A stretch of 64,000 bases of DNA from the NCBI GenBank assembly GCA_963556255.1, contig OY744608.1, positions 14,229,507 through 14,293,506 on the forward strand, read 5' to 3'. The position numbers and the translations under genes are program-made. The DNA is from Allolobophora icterica. Taxonomy: Eukaryota; Annelida; Clitellata; Crassiclitellata; Lumbricidae. Shown piece after piece: positions 24,201-34,269 of the stretch; the stretch's first letter is position 1, and the number at the start of each line of letters is the position of its first letter. The notes below the pieces were generated by a model. That model saw nothing but the letters and a program-made list of their open reading frames with translations, had not been told where the DNA came from and did not search any database.

Positions 24201-27200
24201 AGAAAGGAGGAGGGGAGAGGGACTTGATGGAGTTATCAACATCAAAGGGAATTGTGGTGTCTAGGCGAAAGTAGGAGGGGAGAGGGACTTGGTGGAGTTC
24301 TCAACATCAAAGGAAATCGTTGGGCATAGGCGAAATGTGGAGGGGAGAGGGGCTTGCTGGTGCTCTCAATAATCAAAAGAAAATGCCGGCAGATCATGGA
24401 TAGCCAAAGGCCGTCGCCAAGGCAATTTAGTGTTCCTGATGTCATTACATTATGTTACTGTTAGTTGACATTTACCCACCCGGACCCGGATGACCTTTCA
24501 GCTCCGGGTCCGGGTGTCTTCCGGGTGTTCAATACCCGGAATTTCCGGGTATCCGGGTCAGTACCCGGCTATGCCCTACCTTACATACATGTATACAGTA
24601 GAAGCACATGATAACAGTTTACAGGAGTCGAATACAACTGTTTTTAATGGCAGCCACACAGGGCGCCAATCTTGGCCTAACACTCACTTAACTACCGCCG
24701 CCATCTAGCGAGTAGAAGGCTGAGTAAACCGTATGGAGGGCTACGGAATTCGATCTTGGTACCTTCTGCATTTCACGCCAGTGTGTTATCCATTGCTCTA
24801 CAGGTCCCCCACACTGGACAGCCATAAGTTAGAAAAGAAAAAAGCTTTAATCAAAAACGAAAATTGAGAATAAAAAACACATACCCGAACTATGTGCGCA
24901 ACACAGGTCGCCAATAAGCAGTACATGACCATACCAATGCCAATGATGCTGAGTTGTGAAGTCCGTAAACTCTCTGAAAATCAAGAACATTGTAATCTTA
25001 AAGTCCAAATTTCTGTTGTGCTCACGAGCGCTGTGTTGTATCAGAGGGGTTGTCCACAGATAGATTGTCCAGTAGAGGTCCGAGTTTGGTTGCCAGAGAG
25101 GCCTGCGAGAGGAGGCAGAGCAGCTGCTAAGGCAGGTTTCGTTGAGCACAAGAAACCCACGAAGGTGGAGGATCAGATGAATTAGGGCAGGAATTCTTGA
25201 AGAGGTGAGATTTCAATTTGGAATGGAAAGCCTGTCGGTGATTAAGTAAAGGAGCTAAGGCAGATGATGGTGCATGAGTGGCTTTGTGACAAGATATCGC
25301 TTTAAATGACTGTGTGTATCATGGCACAAAGACAAGATCATCAAAGTATAAGTATTTAAAAAAGGAATTTGGTCACGAAGACCAAGCATTCTGCACCCTG
25401 TAAATTCTGAGAATGAAATGTGTAAGTATGTGGATGATACTTACTTATTAGTGGGATCGCGAGCCACAGTAACGATTCCTGAGGAACTAAACAACATCAC
25501 AAGTTGGGCTATGCGAAACAACCTCAGATTAAATGTCACAAACTCTTGTGAGATGCTCGTCATGATGAGATGCCACCCCTGTTGAAGGACGGACGTGGTC
25601 TGTGTTGACTCCATGCATATCCCTGCAGTCACCTTCAGACAAGACCTACATGTCACCGTTCCGGTTGATAAAATCATCAAAGCATGTTCTGGCTCCCTTC
25701 ACGCTCTGCGTATACTCCGAGCACATGGGCTTACTACCAACGCCTTGCATGTGGCAGCAGAAGCTACTACGTTAGCTAATCTGCTCTGTGTGGTGCCTGC
25801 GTGGTGGGGCCTGACGACGGCTGCAGACCAGTGAGGACTCGATCCTCTACATGCCAGGACGCAGCACCTGGGTTACCTACCATTCGACAATCCAACAACT
25901 GAGGAGCGTGTTTTTGTCTGCGGAGAATCATCTTTCCAGATCTATCCTCTCGAACAAGTCTCATGTCCTTCGTTGCCTCTTTCCACCCCAAATGCGTCGG
26001 ACTTATTCCCTTTGCCCTTATGCACATGAATATTCTCTTCCACCCAAAGATGATAAGAATTTCATCTCTTGCCTTTTGTATAGAAGCATCTTCAATCCAT
26101 TTGACTACGGTAATTCTCAAATCTTGCTAGCACATACATTTCTTTGTCATAGCACTGGAAATATATACTGTATTATTACTATAATCGCTTTAGACTGCTG
26201 TAAGCTGCGATGCGGTGTGTCACCCTTCGTTGATTTATAAAAAAACGAATATATACATATATTCTTGGTATTATCAGAGTTAGTCTAGGTATACACAGGT
26301 AATTTTGGAACCCAAATAAGTTACTAGACACTGAGGCTCTAGGTAGATAGAAATAGGACAAGTTGTGTTGACAATCTGAATGAATAATATACTGCAGCTG
26401 GTAAGAGAATTCCAGTCCAACTTCTAGTCAGCACCGTCTTCAAAGACAGGCTGTGTCTTCACTCGAAGGGAAGATTATAGATAGAAAACAGCTGAACAGT
26501 CTAGAACCTTCTGGAAAGTAATCCATCTACGTCAGTAAATAGGTTTCCATTCGTCAAGAATAAGTAGGTAATTTTAACTAAGAACAACCTCCCTGTGAAT
26601 TGGTAATGTCAATCAAAGAATCTAAGGTATAAGGTTGCAGGACCAATCACAATATTATACCGGGTACCTTTGCCACAGACCTCAGAATAACCTAGGTTAA
26701 GCATAACAGTAGAGTCAGTCGAGGGGGCATTCAGTACAGTCGGCAGAAAATCGAGCAGTTAGTGAGAATGAAGCTTAGACAGCGCATTCTGCATTAGTCT
26801 GACATGTCTAGTAGTTAAGCAGACACTATAGGCGTTCATCTTAAAAGAAGTCTACAATAGAAGCTCCGGTAGCCGTTGCAGTATCTATCTCTTAATCGTC
26901 TGTGTAACTGAACATTCGTCTGCTATTGAACTCTGTATTCGTAAAGAGACAATCATACTGAATGACAATAAAGAAACTATAGACAGAACCAAAGTCTGAT
27001 ACATGTCGTGACAGCAACCAAAAGCTGTTATAGAGAAGAGTTATAGCTTCTGGAGAACCAAATTCAGCACGGTTATAGTATCAAGATAAAGACCACAAAC
27101 ATCATAATCAGCCATGATAACTCTTTATCTTCTGCATTAGCACACTAGTTCCTACCAATCAAAAGCACCTTCATGCCATTTCTGAGAATAGTTTAATTGT

Positions 27201-30200
27201 TTAATAAAACAGTCATGTGTAGATATATACTTTTCAGCTTATCTTACATATAATCTTTTAAGAACTGTTAGCTAGCCAATTAGCCATATTTCACCACCTT
27301 AAATTGTTGAGAAGAAAAGACAGAGTAGATAGACCTTACCTTTTGGTGGTGAAGAACTCTGCAATAAAAAAAAGAAAAAATAGTTGAAAATCAAATTATA
27401 AAGTGCCCCATCAAGGTAAAGTGGTAGACTCATCAGAGGTGCTCCTGACCTACCACAATCAAACCACGCCTGAACAGATAGTCTTCAACCATTTGCAAAC
27501 AAGAGGAAGAGAGGTTGAGGAGTTGCAAACAAGAGGCAAACAGAGGTTGAGGAGTTCAAGTCACGGATTGTTTGGCAATTTATTCCAAGAGCAAAGTTAA
27601 TTACACAGCTAGTCTGTACAGAGGCTAAAAATGGCCCAAACAAGGAGAAACGCTATTTTCACAAATATTTTCACTGTGTCATATAACTTCGGAAACTAGT
27701 TTTATGCTTTCTATCATGAGTTGTCTGCTAACCAACCCTCACGACGCTTACCCTGACCCTAACCGACCCTCACGATGCAACGACACCCGGGATCAACCCG
27801 AATCCCCGAAACCCCGAAAACGCTGAAAATACACGAAAGCCCGATTTCCTGAAAACAGTCTTATAGAAGCGGAAACTATTCAAAGTTAAATTGTAAACTC
27901 TTATACATGACAGAGACCTAGCGTGGCCATGATGTATCTGGATATACTGCCTATTCACCTGTTTATTTGTAATTTTAGTATAAAATCGATTTCGGGGATC
28001 CGGCCGAAATTCGTTTCGGGAATTCGGGTTTCGGGGATTCGGGCCAGACCTAGACAGACACCCACCCACCCAGATAGTACATAGGCACCCTGATAATACA
28101 TGTTCGCCCGGTTAAGGGCTTAGGGTTAGGGTCAGTGTAGGGTTACCATACGTCCGGGTTTCCCGGACATGTCCTCTTTTAGGCCTCTGTCCGGGCGGTT
28201 TTCCAGAAGTTGGGCATTTGTCCGGGTTTTCCACTCTACAACTTCTGACACGGAATCCTGGACAGTGAACCCATACTTTCTTATTGACTTACTTGCAGCC
28301 TAGAACAGCGACATAACCAGAAACGCGCCAACTTATGTTACAGACAATTCAAACACTCATTGCATGCACACACAGTAGAGCATATAGTTTAACTGTTTAG
28401 TTAAGATGTAGTTAAGGCGATTGTCATGTTTTGTTATTCGTTTCATGCAGGCATATGCTGTATAATTAATTTATGTCTAAAGCAATCTCTCCAGTATTTC
28501 TCTTTGACGTTTGATGCACAATTGCATGCATCGACTCCTGCTCATATCCATTCATCCATTGACCCTTACTATCAGTTCTACTCATACATCCTCTGTCATC
28601 TTTTCCTAACTTATTTTGTAATGTAGGCCCCTTCCTAGTGGGACTAGTCCCTTTTGGGTGCCTATTGATCTCATTAACAACAATACTATGTTGAGGATAC
28701 CTAACAATGTACGTTTTACAAATGTTACCCAATGGAAATTCAATGTCATGATATTACTCCCTTGGTGCTACTTTTCCTCTTATGATTGTTTGCTGCTTGT
28801 TTGTTATTGTTATTCTGGGATCAATAAAATTGAATTGAATAAAATTGAATTGAAACGTGTATTCGTTAGCTCTGCACCGCATTCCATTCAGATGTTTGTA
28901 GAATCAATAAGTCATGTACGTTACTATGGTGTTGCTACAGACAGTAGCAATCGTGGGTCTGTGAAGTTATTCCTATCTATTCTAATTCAATATTACTTTG
29001 ACTGGAAGAATGGTGGTCTACAGTCGAAATACATGTACGTTGCCGTGCACAGCACTCCAGATGAAACTGCCGACACCATTTCGAGATGCATAAAGGACAG
29101 CTTGGACAGGCATCACTTATTTCAGAAGTGCATAGGCTTTGCCAGAGACAATTTCAATACTAATTTTCAGAGGTTTTCAACGTAGAGCTGATGGCAATAG
29201 GCCCACTGGCATAAACTTGTCCAAAATATTGGGGGTGTGGGGGGCATTTGGTGATTCAGTGTACACTTGTTGCATTAAATGTACAGTCCATCTCAATTAT
29301 TGGGGGGCAATTGCCCCGGCTCCCCACAGAGTCTACGCCTCTGAATAGGCCTAATGTGTTTGCTAATTTCAAGAAGATGAAAAGGCCAAGCAGTGGAGCT
29401 TTAGTTGGCATTGTTTGGCCAGCTCAAGTTTTGAATATCGCCCTGCACCATGGCATTGACACACTTGATCTTGACATTGAGTCAATTACATTGAAATTTA
29501 CAACTATTTCTTAATTTACACGGTTAGAACTGAACACCTGAATTTGTTGTAATAGTTGAGTATCGTAAGCTACTTTATCACAGCAAAACTCGATGGTTGT
29601 CTCTATTTCCTGGTATTCAGCGGTTGCTGCAGATGTTTCCAGCCTTGAAGTCTTTTTTCCTGTCTCAAGAAAAGCCACCTACTGTAAGACTGTTTTGTGT
29701 TGTGTGCGTGCTCATTGACTAAAAATCTTAAGCCATTTACATTACTTTTCTGCAGTTCAAATTTATACAGTATAAAATAAATCATAGCGGCGTAACCGCC
29801 AGGTAGCGTATACCGTATACGCCGATACGATTTTGATTTTTTGTCCTCTTTTTCCTCTGCGGAAATATGGTAACCCTAGGTCAGTGTAGCATATGTAATT
29901 GGGTAATCCTGGGTTTTAGCGTCGGAAACTATTTACATTGCATGAGCGATGAAAACATTTCACAGTTAAACTCAAACAAGAAGTTGGAAGATTGATGAAA
30001 ATATCAATGAAAGTAGAAGCCGGATGAGCGATGAAAATATTACATAATAAAAGTCAAACTAGAAGTTGGAATTACGACGAAAATATATCGTTTTAGTGCC
30101 GATATTATTCCCGTGTATGAGCGATGAAAACATTTCATAGTAAAATTCGAACTAGAAGTTGGAAGATTGATGAAAATGTTCACGAAACTAGAAGCTGGAT

Positions 30201-30589
30201 AATCGATTAAAATATAACTGAAACTAGAAGTTGGATGAACGATGATTATTTATTGTATTATTGTATTAGAACTTTTCAATGAAATAATTTCCGACGCTAA
30301 AACCCAGGATTACCTGTAATTGCGCGACTCAAAAGCTATACCTGCGAGTGGAAGCTGGATTTTAAAATTCATGGCTAGGGTTAGGCGGTTAGGCACCCCG
30401 ATTGTACACGATCGCCGAACAAGCTACAGAAGTTATATAGTATCTCAAAAACGAATTTAGAAATTTGAACAATTAACTTACAGCAAAAAAAAAACTTTGC
30501 TGCCAAAACAACGTCGATGATAAACACATTTGTTGCGGCACTCCCAGAGTAAGGCAACTATTGTAGAAACTTTCGAAAACGCTCTCCAT
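20640..30589 (-). CDS. Unidentified multi-exon membrane protein, 5' part
   Basis: Exons in transcript order: 30589-30482 (with ATG), 27358-27340 (19 nt), 24973-24885, 22787-22680, 22203-22157, 21823-21736, 20693-20640. Splice phases agree at all joins. The encoded chain starts [20 protein letters not shown] and has about three hydrophobic helices: [32 protein letters not shown] and [19 protein letters not shown] Cys-containing loop ([17 protein letters not shown]) separates the first two. I do not recognise the family. No stop was located after 20640, so the 3' end is undefined. Possible continuation into the WD40 exons downstream is discussed under findings. The introns hold hAT elements and SINEs. 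Confidence 0.5.
21121..21345. repeat. (GA)n / (GGGA)n microsatellite
   Basis: GA dinucleotides (about 21121-21210), then GGGA units, then GACA/GAGA-rich sequence. The long open frames across it are repeat artefacts. Confidence 0.97.
21736..21823 (-). CDS. Membrane-protein gene exon, helix 3
   Basis: [20 protein letters not shown] then LVIHAANWP; acceptor tcttccag, donor CCG|gtatgt. The intron sequence before the acceptor is duplicated about 180 bp upstream. Confidence 0.55.
21824..22045. repeat. Duplicated intron acceptor region with CAC/CAT-rich minisatellite
   Basis: The stretch just upstream of the exon ending at 21823 (TGGAAGAAAAAGTGCATC) recurs at about 22001-22020. Between and beyond lie tandem ACCATGACCATCACC units. 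Confidence 0.6.
22157..22203 (-). CDS. Membrane-protein gene exon
   Basis: 47 nt, [15 protein letters not shown] plus two bases; acceptor tatttag, donor CAT|gtaagc. Confidence 0.52.
22680..22787 (-). CDS. Membrane-protein gene exon, Cys loop and helix 2
   Basis: 36 codons: [17 protein letters not shown] then [19 protein letters not shown]. Signals are aatttcag and AAG|gtatga. Confidence 0.58.
23037..23110. mobile_element. Possible hAT left terminus
   Basis: CAGAGGTTCTTAACCTTTTT then a GACACAC-rich stretch resembles a common hAT end. No matching right end or target duplication was found. Confidence 0.35.
23799..24578. mobile_element. hAT MITE with internal tandem array
   Basis: Ends TAGGGCAAACCCGGG and its imperfect inverse, flanked by exact duplications CCTTACAT (23791-23798 and 24579-24586). 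Both subterminal regions are full of CCGGGTACCGGGT-like motifs. The centre is a six-copy tandem repeat. Confidence 0.87.
24005..24390. repeat. About 65-bp tandem repeat, six copies
   Basis: Units share AGGAGGGGAGAGGGACTTG and ATCAAAGGAAATTGTC. The array forms the core of the hAT MITE. Confidence 0.85.
24885..24973 (-). CDS. Membrane-protein gene exon, helix 1
   Basis: [20 protein letters not shown] then ATCVAHIVR; strong signals ttgattttcag and CGG|gtatgt. Confidence 0.55.
25393..26110 (+). mobile_element. Non-LTR RT fragment, frameshifted
   Basis: Plus-strand remnants of RT palm and C-terminus: [47 protein letters not shown], then [18 protein letters not shown] and [18 protein letters not shown] in other frames. 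Confidence 0.8.
27340..27358 (-). CDS. Membrane-protein gene, 19-nt micro-exon
   Basis: Acceptor ttattgcag and donor AAAAG|gtaagg flank 19 nt encoding SSSPPK plus one base. Its phases bridge the exons at 30482 and 24973 exactly. Confidence 0.4.
27786..28050. mobile_element. Degraded palindromic element
   Basis: Opens with CCCGAATCCCCGAAACCCCG and closes with the inverse CGGGTTTCGGGGATTCGGG. Outer ends and target duplication are not clear. Probably a hAT-like MITE. Confidence 0.45.
28560..28855 (+). mobile_element. LINE 3' end nested in the hAT element
   Basis: Contains TAGTGGGACTAGTCCCTTTT GGGTGCC, matching the 3' UTR motif of the LINEs at 13690 and 53210, then CAATAAAATTGAATTGAA tandem tail units. 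Confidence 0.65.
28860..29700 (+). pseudogene. hAT transposase remnant
   Basis: Fragments in several frames: [63 protein letters not shown], then [20 protein letters not shown] and [16 protein letters not shown]. The order agrees with the RNase-H core of hAT-type transposases. Frameshifts and a roughly 200-bp insertion at 29160-29360 disable it. Confidence 0.8.
29902..30314. mobile_element. hAT-like MITE with 27-bp perfect terminal inverted repeats
   Basis: Terminal repeats begin GGTAATCCTGGGTTTTAGCG; exact 8-bp duplications TGTAATTG (29894-29901, 30315-30322). The interior repeats AAACTAGAAGTTGGA and GAGCGATGAAAA units. Confidence 0.9.
30482..30589 (-). CDS. Membrane-protein gene, putative first coding exon
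   Basis: 36 codons from ATG to perfect donor GCT|gtaagt. An earlier in-frame ATG at 30664 would add 25 residues rich in Tyr and Arg; the 30589 start is preferred because the upstream extension is AT-repeat-like. Confidence 0.5.
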
Positions 30590-30713
30590 CTTCGTGTTCG
30601 GTTTTGCAAGAAATCTCCTTGTTCGCAATGGTCGGTTTGTAACATAGATATATATATAACGCATGGATATAGCATAGAGTAAAATTTTGATGCAAACATC
30701 GAATACTAGTCAG

Positions 30714-30721
30714 TGACGTCA
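30714..30721 (-). promoter_or_regulatory. CRE-type palindrome upstream of the putative start
   Basis: TGACGTCA lies 125 bp upstream of the ATG at 30589, with a TATATATAT run in between (about 30647-30658). This is a plausible proximal promoter, but the octamer also occurs elsewhere in repeats of this window. Confidence 0.3.
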
Positions 30722-30789
30722 TGAGCAGCAGAAAGCAGCCTTTCTACTTCCAGCCCAACCACGGTCGAACAACACAGTTTCGAGGACAG

Positions 30790-31035
30790 TAAGAAATAGG
30801 GTGAAATGACCAATCGGTATTTGATGGAGCTTGGTAGGGAGCCAATTTCAGGTCATGGGGGCAGCCACAGAGAAGGCACGGCGCTCCCGCACTGCCGTAT
30901 GGCTTTCCGTGCGCGGGGAGCAATAAGTTCAGCTTGCGCAGCTGAGCGGAGAGAGCAGCGGCGCTGTGAGCCTGAGGTGGGACAGCAGAGCTCCCGCAGG
31001 TATGGAGGGCCCAGAGCCTTCAATTATAGAGCTCT
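30790..31035 (-). mobile_element. L2-like LINE RT fragment
   Basis: Aligns by eye with 60350-60540: shared GCAGAGCTCCCGCAGGTATG versus CACAACTCCCGCAGGTATG, and the CAGCTGAGCGGAGAG versus CAGCCGAGCGAAGAG stretch. No open frame. Confidence 0.7.
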
Positions 31036-31038
31036 GGA

Positions 31039-31364
31039 GGGGCCCGTAGAATAATAGATAACACACTGGCGTGAAGAGCAGTAGGTATACCTAGATCGAT
31101 TCCCGTAGACCCTTAAGGTTTATTCAGCCTTCCACTCACTAGGTGGTGGCGGTGGTTAAATGAATAGTAGGCCGTGATTGACGCTCTGTAGCTGCCGTAT
31201 ATATAAACAGTTATATTCGACTCCTATAAAACTGTTATCATGTTCAACTGCTTCTATTGTATACATAAATTATACGCAAGGCACCCTGCGTGGCTGCCAT
31301 TTCTACTATATGTATGTTCACTGTACAGCACAGTGCAGTTAGCAGGCGCTTAAATAAAGAAAAG

Positions 31365-31365
<1 letters not shown>
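31039..31365 (+). mobile_element. tRNA-derived SINE with ATT tail
   Basis: A-box-like GTAGAATAATAGATAAC, B-box-like GATCGATTCCC, core CAGCCTTCCACTCACTAGG, 3' end AGCAGGCGCTTAAATAAAG running into (ATT)n. Confidence 0.75.

Positions 31366-31455
<90 letters not shown>
31366..31455. repeat. (ATT)n microsatellite
   Basis: About 30 ATT units between the SINE 3' end and the inverted RLE-LINE 3' end, so it may be the joined tails of both. Confidence 0.97.
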
Positions 31456-31456
<1 letters not shown>

Positions 31457-31460
31457 ATAA

Positions 31461-32300
31461 TCTGAAGCGCCATCTCAGCGTCACTCAGTGAACAATTTAT
31501 CATGAAAATTGATCTGAAACTGTTATATTTCTTTGAATGCGGGAAGCGTTTTGGTGAAAGAACCGCTGAAAGCCACAGCATTGAACCGCTGGACAGTCAC
31601 CGACAGTTGTTGAATCAGGAAACTGGTCTCCCGGGCCTCGCCTGTGATCTGAGTGAGGTGGCGGCCAATGTCTGCGATGAGGGCAAGGCCTCTGCTGTTG
31701 ATGGGGCCAAGCGTTTCCATGGCCAGCGGGACGAAGAAATGAGTATGAAGGAGCACGTTGTATTTTGCGTTCTTTCTGCTGTCAGCAAGTTCGGCAGCCG
31801 CTCCGGCTTGAATGGCTGTAGCGGGTAAGTAAGATGCCGCGAGCGTGTCCACAACTGTGGCGTCCCACACTAGACTCCGACCCGCCCTCCATGGAACGAG
31901 GGTAATGCCGTCCGGTTTCTTGCCATCCGTACGGAAAAGGCCTTGTGGTTCTTTGACTGCCGGAAAACCAGCTTTTGTTAGGTTGCGGCAGACCAGGTCG
32001 TTAAGGGCGGCATGGCGGGCCAATCGACCGAAGCCAAGAGTACATGACAGGCCGTGTGTGCCTCTAGCAGTGACCAATGCACCACAGGCGCATGTGTGGG
32101 GTTCGCAGATGTTGGCTCCCAAACGTAGGCCAACCGCCACTCTGATCGCTTCGTCGCTCATCCTTAGACCGCAAGATGTAATCGGCAAGCAGTGAAGCCA
32201 GTCGCTGGCGTGTTGGGCGGAAACGGCTCTCAGTCGGGCCTGTGCTTCCGTCTCCGTTAGTACACTATTTATCTCCTGGAGCAACTGTTGAAGGAGCGGT
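31461..32300 (-). mobile_element. RLE-type (R2/HERO-like) LINE, 3' fragment
   Basis: Includes the open frame 31523-32284 and a short 3' UTR that ends at the microsatellite. The same 28-bp 3' end occurs at 2774-2801. Truncated at the 5' side at another (ATT)n tract. Confidence 0.7.
31523..32284 (-). pseudogene. C-terminal domain of an RLE-type LINE protein
   Basis: 253 codons. A zinc-knuckle-like C-x-C-G...H-G-L-S-C (EPHTCACGALVTARGTHGLSC region) is followed by KKPDGITLVPW and LVWDATVVDTLA, fitting the PD-(D/E)xK restriction-like endonuclease of R2/NeSL/HERO elements. The RT is missing. The assignment to RLE clades is by motif, not by search. Confidence 0.65.
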
Positions 32301-32340
32301 CTGTCCCATTTGGATTGGATATGTACAGGGAAGTCGTCAG

Positions 32341-32343
32341 CTA

Positions 32344-32435
<92 letters not shown>
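32341..32435. repeat. (ATT)n microsatellite
   Basis: About 31 ATT units at the 5' truncation point of the RLE-type LINE fragment. Confidence 0.97.
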
Positions 32436-32437
<2 letters not shown>

Positions 32438-32485
32438 AACCACCGCCGGACCAAAACAGAGATTCGGTCATTGATACGCTGTGGG

Positions 32486-32825
32486 CAGTGTTTAATCTAG
32501 ACGTCTTTGGGGGGGGGAATGTCCCCCAGGATTGGTGTTCCCCCCAGAGGCCAGCAATATTATAATGTAGAGACCTTTTGGAAAGGGAAATTTCCCCCCA
32601 CCCCCAGGATACATGGTTTTCCCCTCGCGAGAGGTGAGCAATATACTTTTGGAGAGAAGAATTCCAATAGAAAAGGTCATCAACTTTTTTTCAAGATGAA
32701 AGTCGAACAAATTCTGGAAAAGTCTGGATGAAAGTTGGAAAAGTCTGGACGAAATGACAAAATTGGTTGGTCCCCCAGAAACCTTTGTTTCCCCTCCCAG
32801 AAGAGGGGGGCTAGATTAAACATTG
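32486..32825. mobile_element. MITE with CAGTGTTTAATCTAG termini
   Basis: Starts CAGTGTTTAATCTAG; the right end is the inverse with one change. Flanked by CGCTGTGGG and TGCTGTGGG, an 8-9 bp near-perfect duplication. The interior has G-rich and C-rich inverted tracts. Confidence 0.7.
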
Positions 32826-32834
32826 TGCTGTGGG

Positions 32835-33010
32835 CAGTGCTGGGTAAAATACTCTGTAAATGTATTGGAAATAGTAAATACAAATACGTACATTTTTCAA
32901 AAGTATTTGAACTACAAATACAAAATAAATTTTTCACAATGTATTTGAAATACAAAATACAAATACATTTTTTTATTTTGTATTTGGAATACATAATAGA
33001 TGCACCTTAG
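32835..33010. mobile_element. Possible hAT-type left end, AAATAC-rich
   Basis: CAGTGCTGGGTAAAATACT then repeated AAATACAAATAC. Resembles a common element terminus; no right end seen. Confidence 0.35.
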
Positions 33011-33742
33011 CCTCTAAATATTGAGAGACATCTCCTATAAATAGTTGGGAAATATAGCCATTAAATAAACGTTACAAGCCATTAGTAGGCCTAGGCCTAC
33101 TCCTTTCTCTAAATATTGAGAAATATTGCCCAGATATCTTTGGGAGATACAACCATTTTGCATCCCTAATTAAACATGTGAAATATCTCCCAGATATATT
33201 GGGGAGACATAACAGTTCGCATCCCCGAATCTAAACATTATGAGGGACATCATTCTGTGTCTCCACTAGGGTGATTCAAGTTCTGTAAGAAAAAAAATAA
33301 AAGTAAAGAATTAAGAGAGGCTCTTTACTTTTTGAGTTCCTTTTAGTCCATAGGGCAAAACTGTGAAATATGGCTGAAATTGGTTTGGATTTAGGACTGC
33401 CTCAAGGAGCTCAAATATTTATTTGGAATATAAATTTTATTCAATTTAATATTTTTATTGTAAAGCATTTTAAATTACTCAGTAATACTTGCTTACTTAT
33501 TTCTTAATAAAGAACTAAAAGGAACATAAAATATTACTATAATTTATAAAAAAAGAAAATATTGAAAACTATTTGAGAAATACTTTTTAGCATTATTTAA
33601 TAAATAAAGAAAATAATAATTATTATGGCTGAAACCAGGACAAAGACATCCATTCAGCTTATTGGAAAACCTGAGGAAACGTTCTGAAAATTTAATAGAG
33701 TATTTTCCTACAAGCTTGGATGTTTAAAAAATTCATTTTATT

Positions 33743-33957
33743 CATCACAAGAAAGATAAACTTTTTCAGAAAGATGCAGTGAATATGTAGTTCAAGAGGT
33801 AAGCTAAATCTGAGCGAAAGCTATAGGATTCCAATTGCAGAAGAAAGAAACATTGTTCACAAGCTATAGATTTCGCAAGATTTCGCTTACCGCGGGTACC
33901 TCTTGAACTACATTTTTCACTGCATCTTTCTGAAAAAGTGTATCTTTCTTGTGATGC
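33743..33957. repeat. Long inverted repeat, arms about 60 bp
   Basis: ATCACAAGAAAGATAAACTT (33743) to GAGGTAAGC (about 33804) is mirrored at 33887-33957 with a few differences; the spacer is about 85 bp. Confidence 0.75.
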
Positions 33958-34269
33958 ATTAGGCTACTAGCAAGATATAGAAGTATCTGTTGTAACAAGA
34001 ATCTTGGGGGGGGGACGACAGAGCAAGCTAAAGAAGATGGTTTTGTTAAATCAATTAATATTCTCTTTGATATTTGCTCATCATGATGCCATGAGTATAA
34101 TTGAAATTGAAGAAGACAGAACATTTCTTGTGGATAAGTGATCAGAAAGAAAATATTCCATTCATGCAAATTTGGCTAAGAAAAAAGAAAATAAAAAATT
34201 AAAATCACCAAAAGATAACTTAAGGCATATAAAAGAAGAAGAAAGGAAAGACGAAGCAGGGGAATATTT

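Larger units (their letters stand above)
23744..24805 (-). mobile_element. tRNA-derived SINE interrupted by a hAT MITE
   Basis: Minus-strand head has an A-box-like GTAGAGCAATGGATAAC and B-box-like GATCGAATTCC (about 24790-24745), a body with ACTCAGCCTTCTACTCGCTA, and a 3' region. The 3' part is split by the hAT MITE at 23799-24578. The copy at 31039-31365 shows the uninterrupted order. Confidence 0.75.
28138..29878. mobile_element. hAT element with decayed transposase
   Basis: Starts TAGGGTTACCATACGTCCGG and ends in its inverse (ATATGGTAACCCTA), with exact 8-bp duplications GGTCAGTG (28130-28137, 29879-29886). The interior carries transposase remnants on the plus strand and a nested LINE 3' end. 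Confidence 0.9.

Noticed and set aside
28118..28135. TTAGGGTTAGGG-like sequence
   Set aside because: Only about two units; not an interstitial telomeric array.
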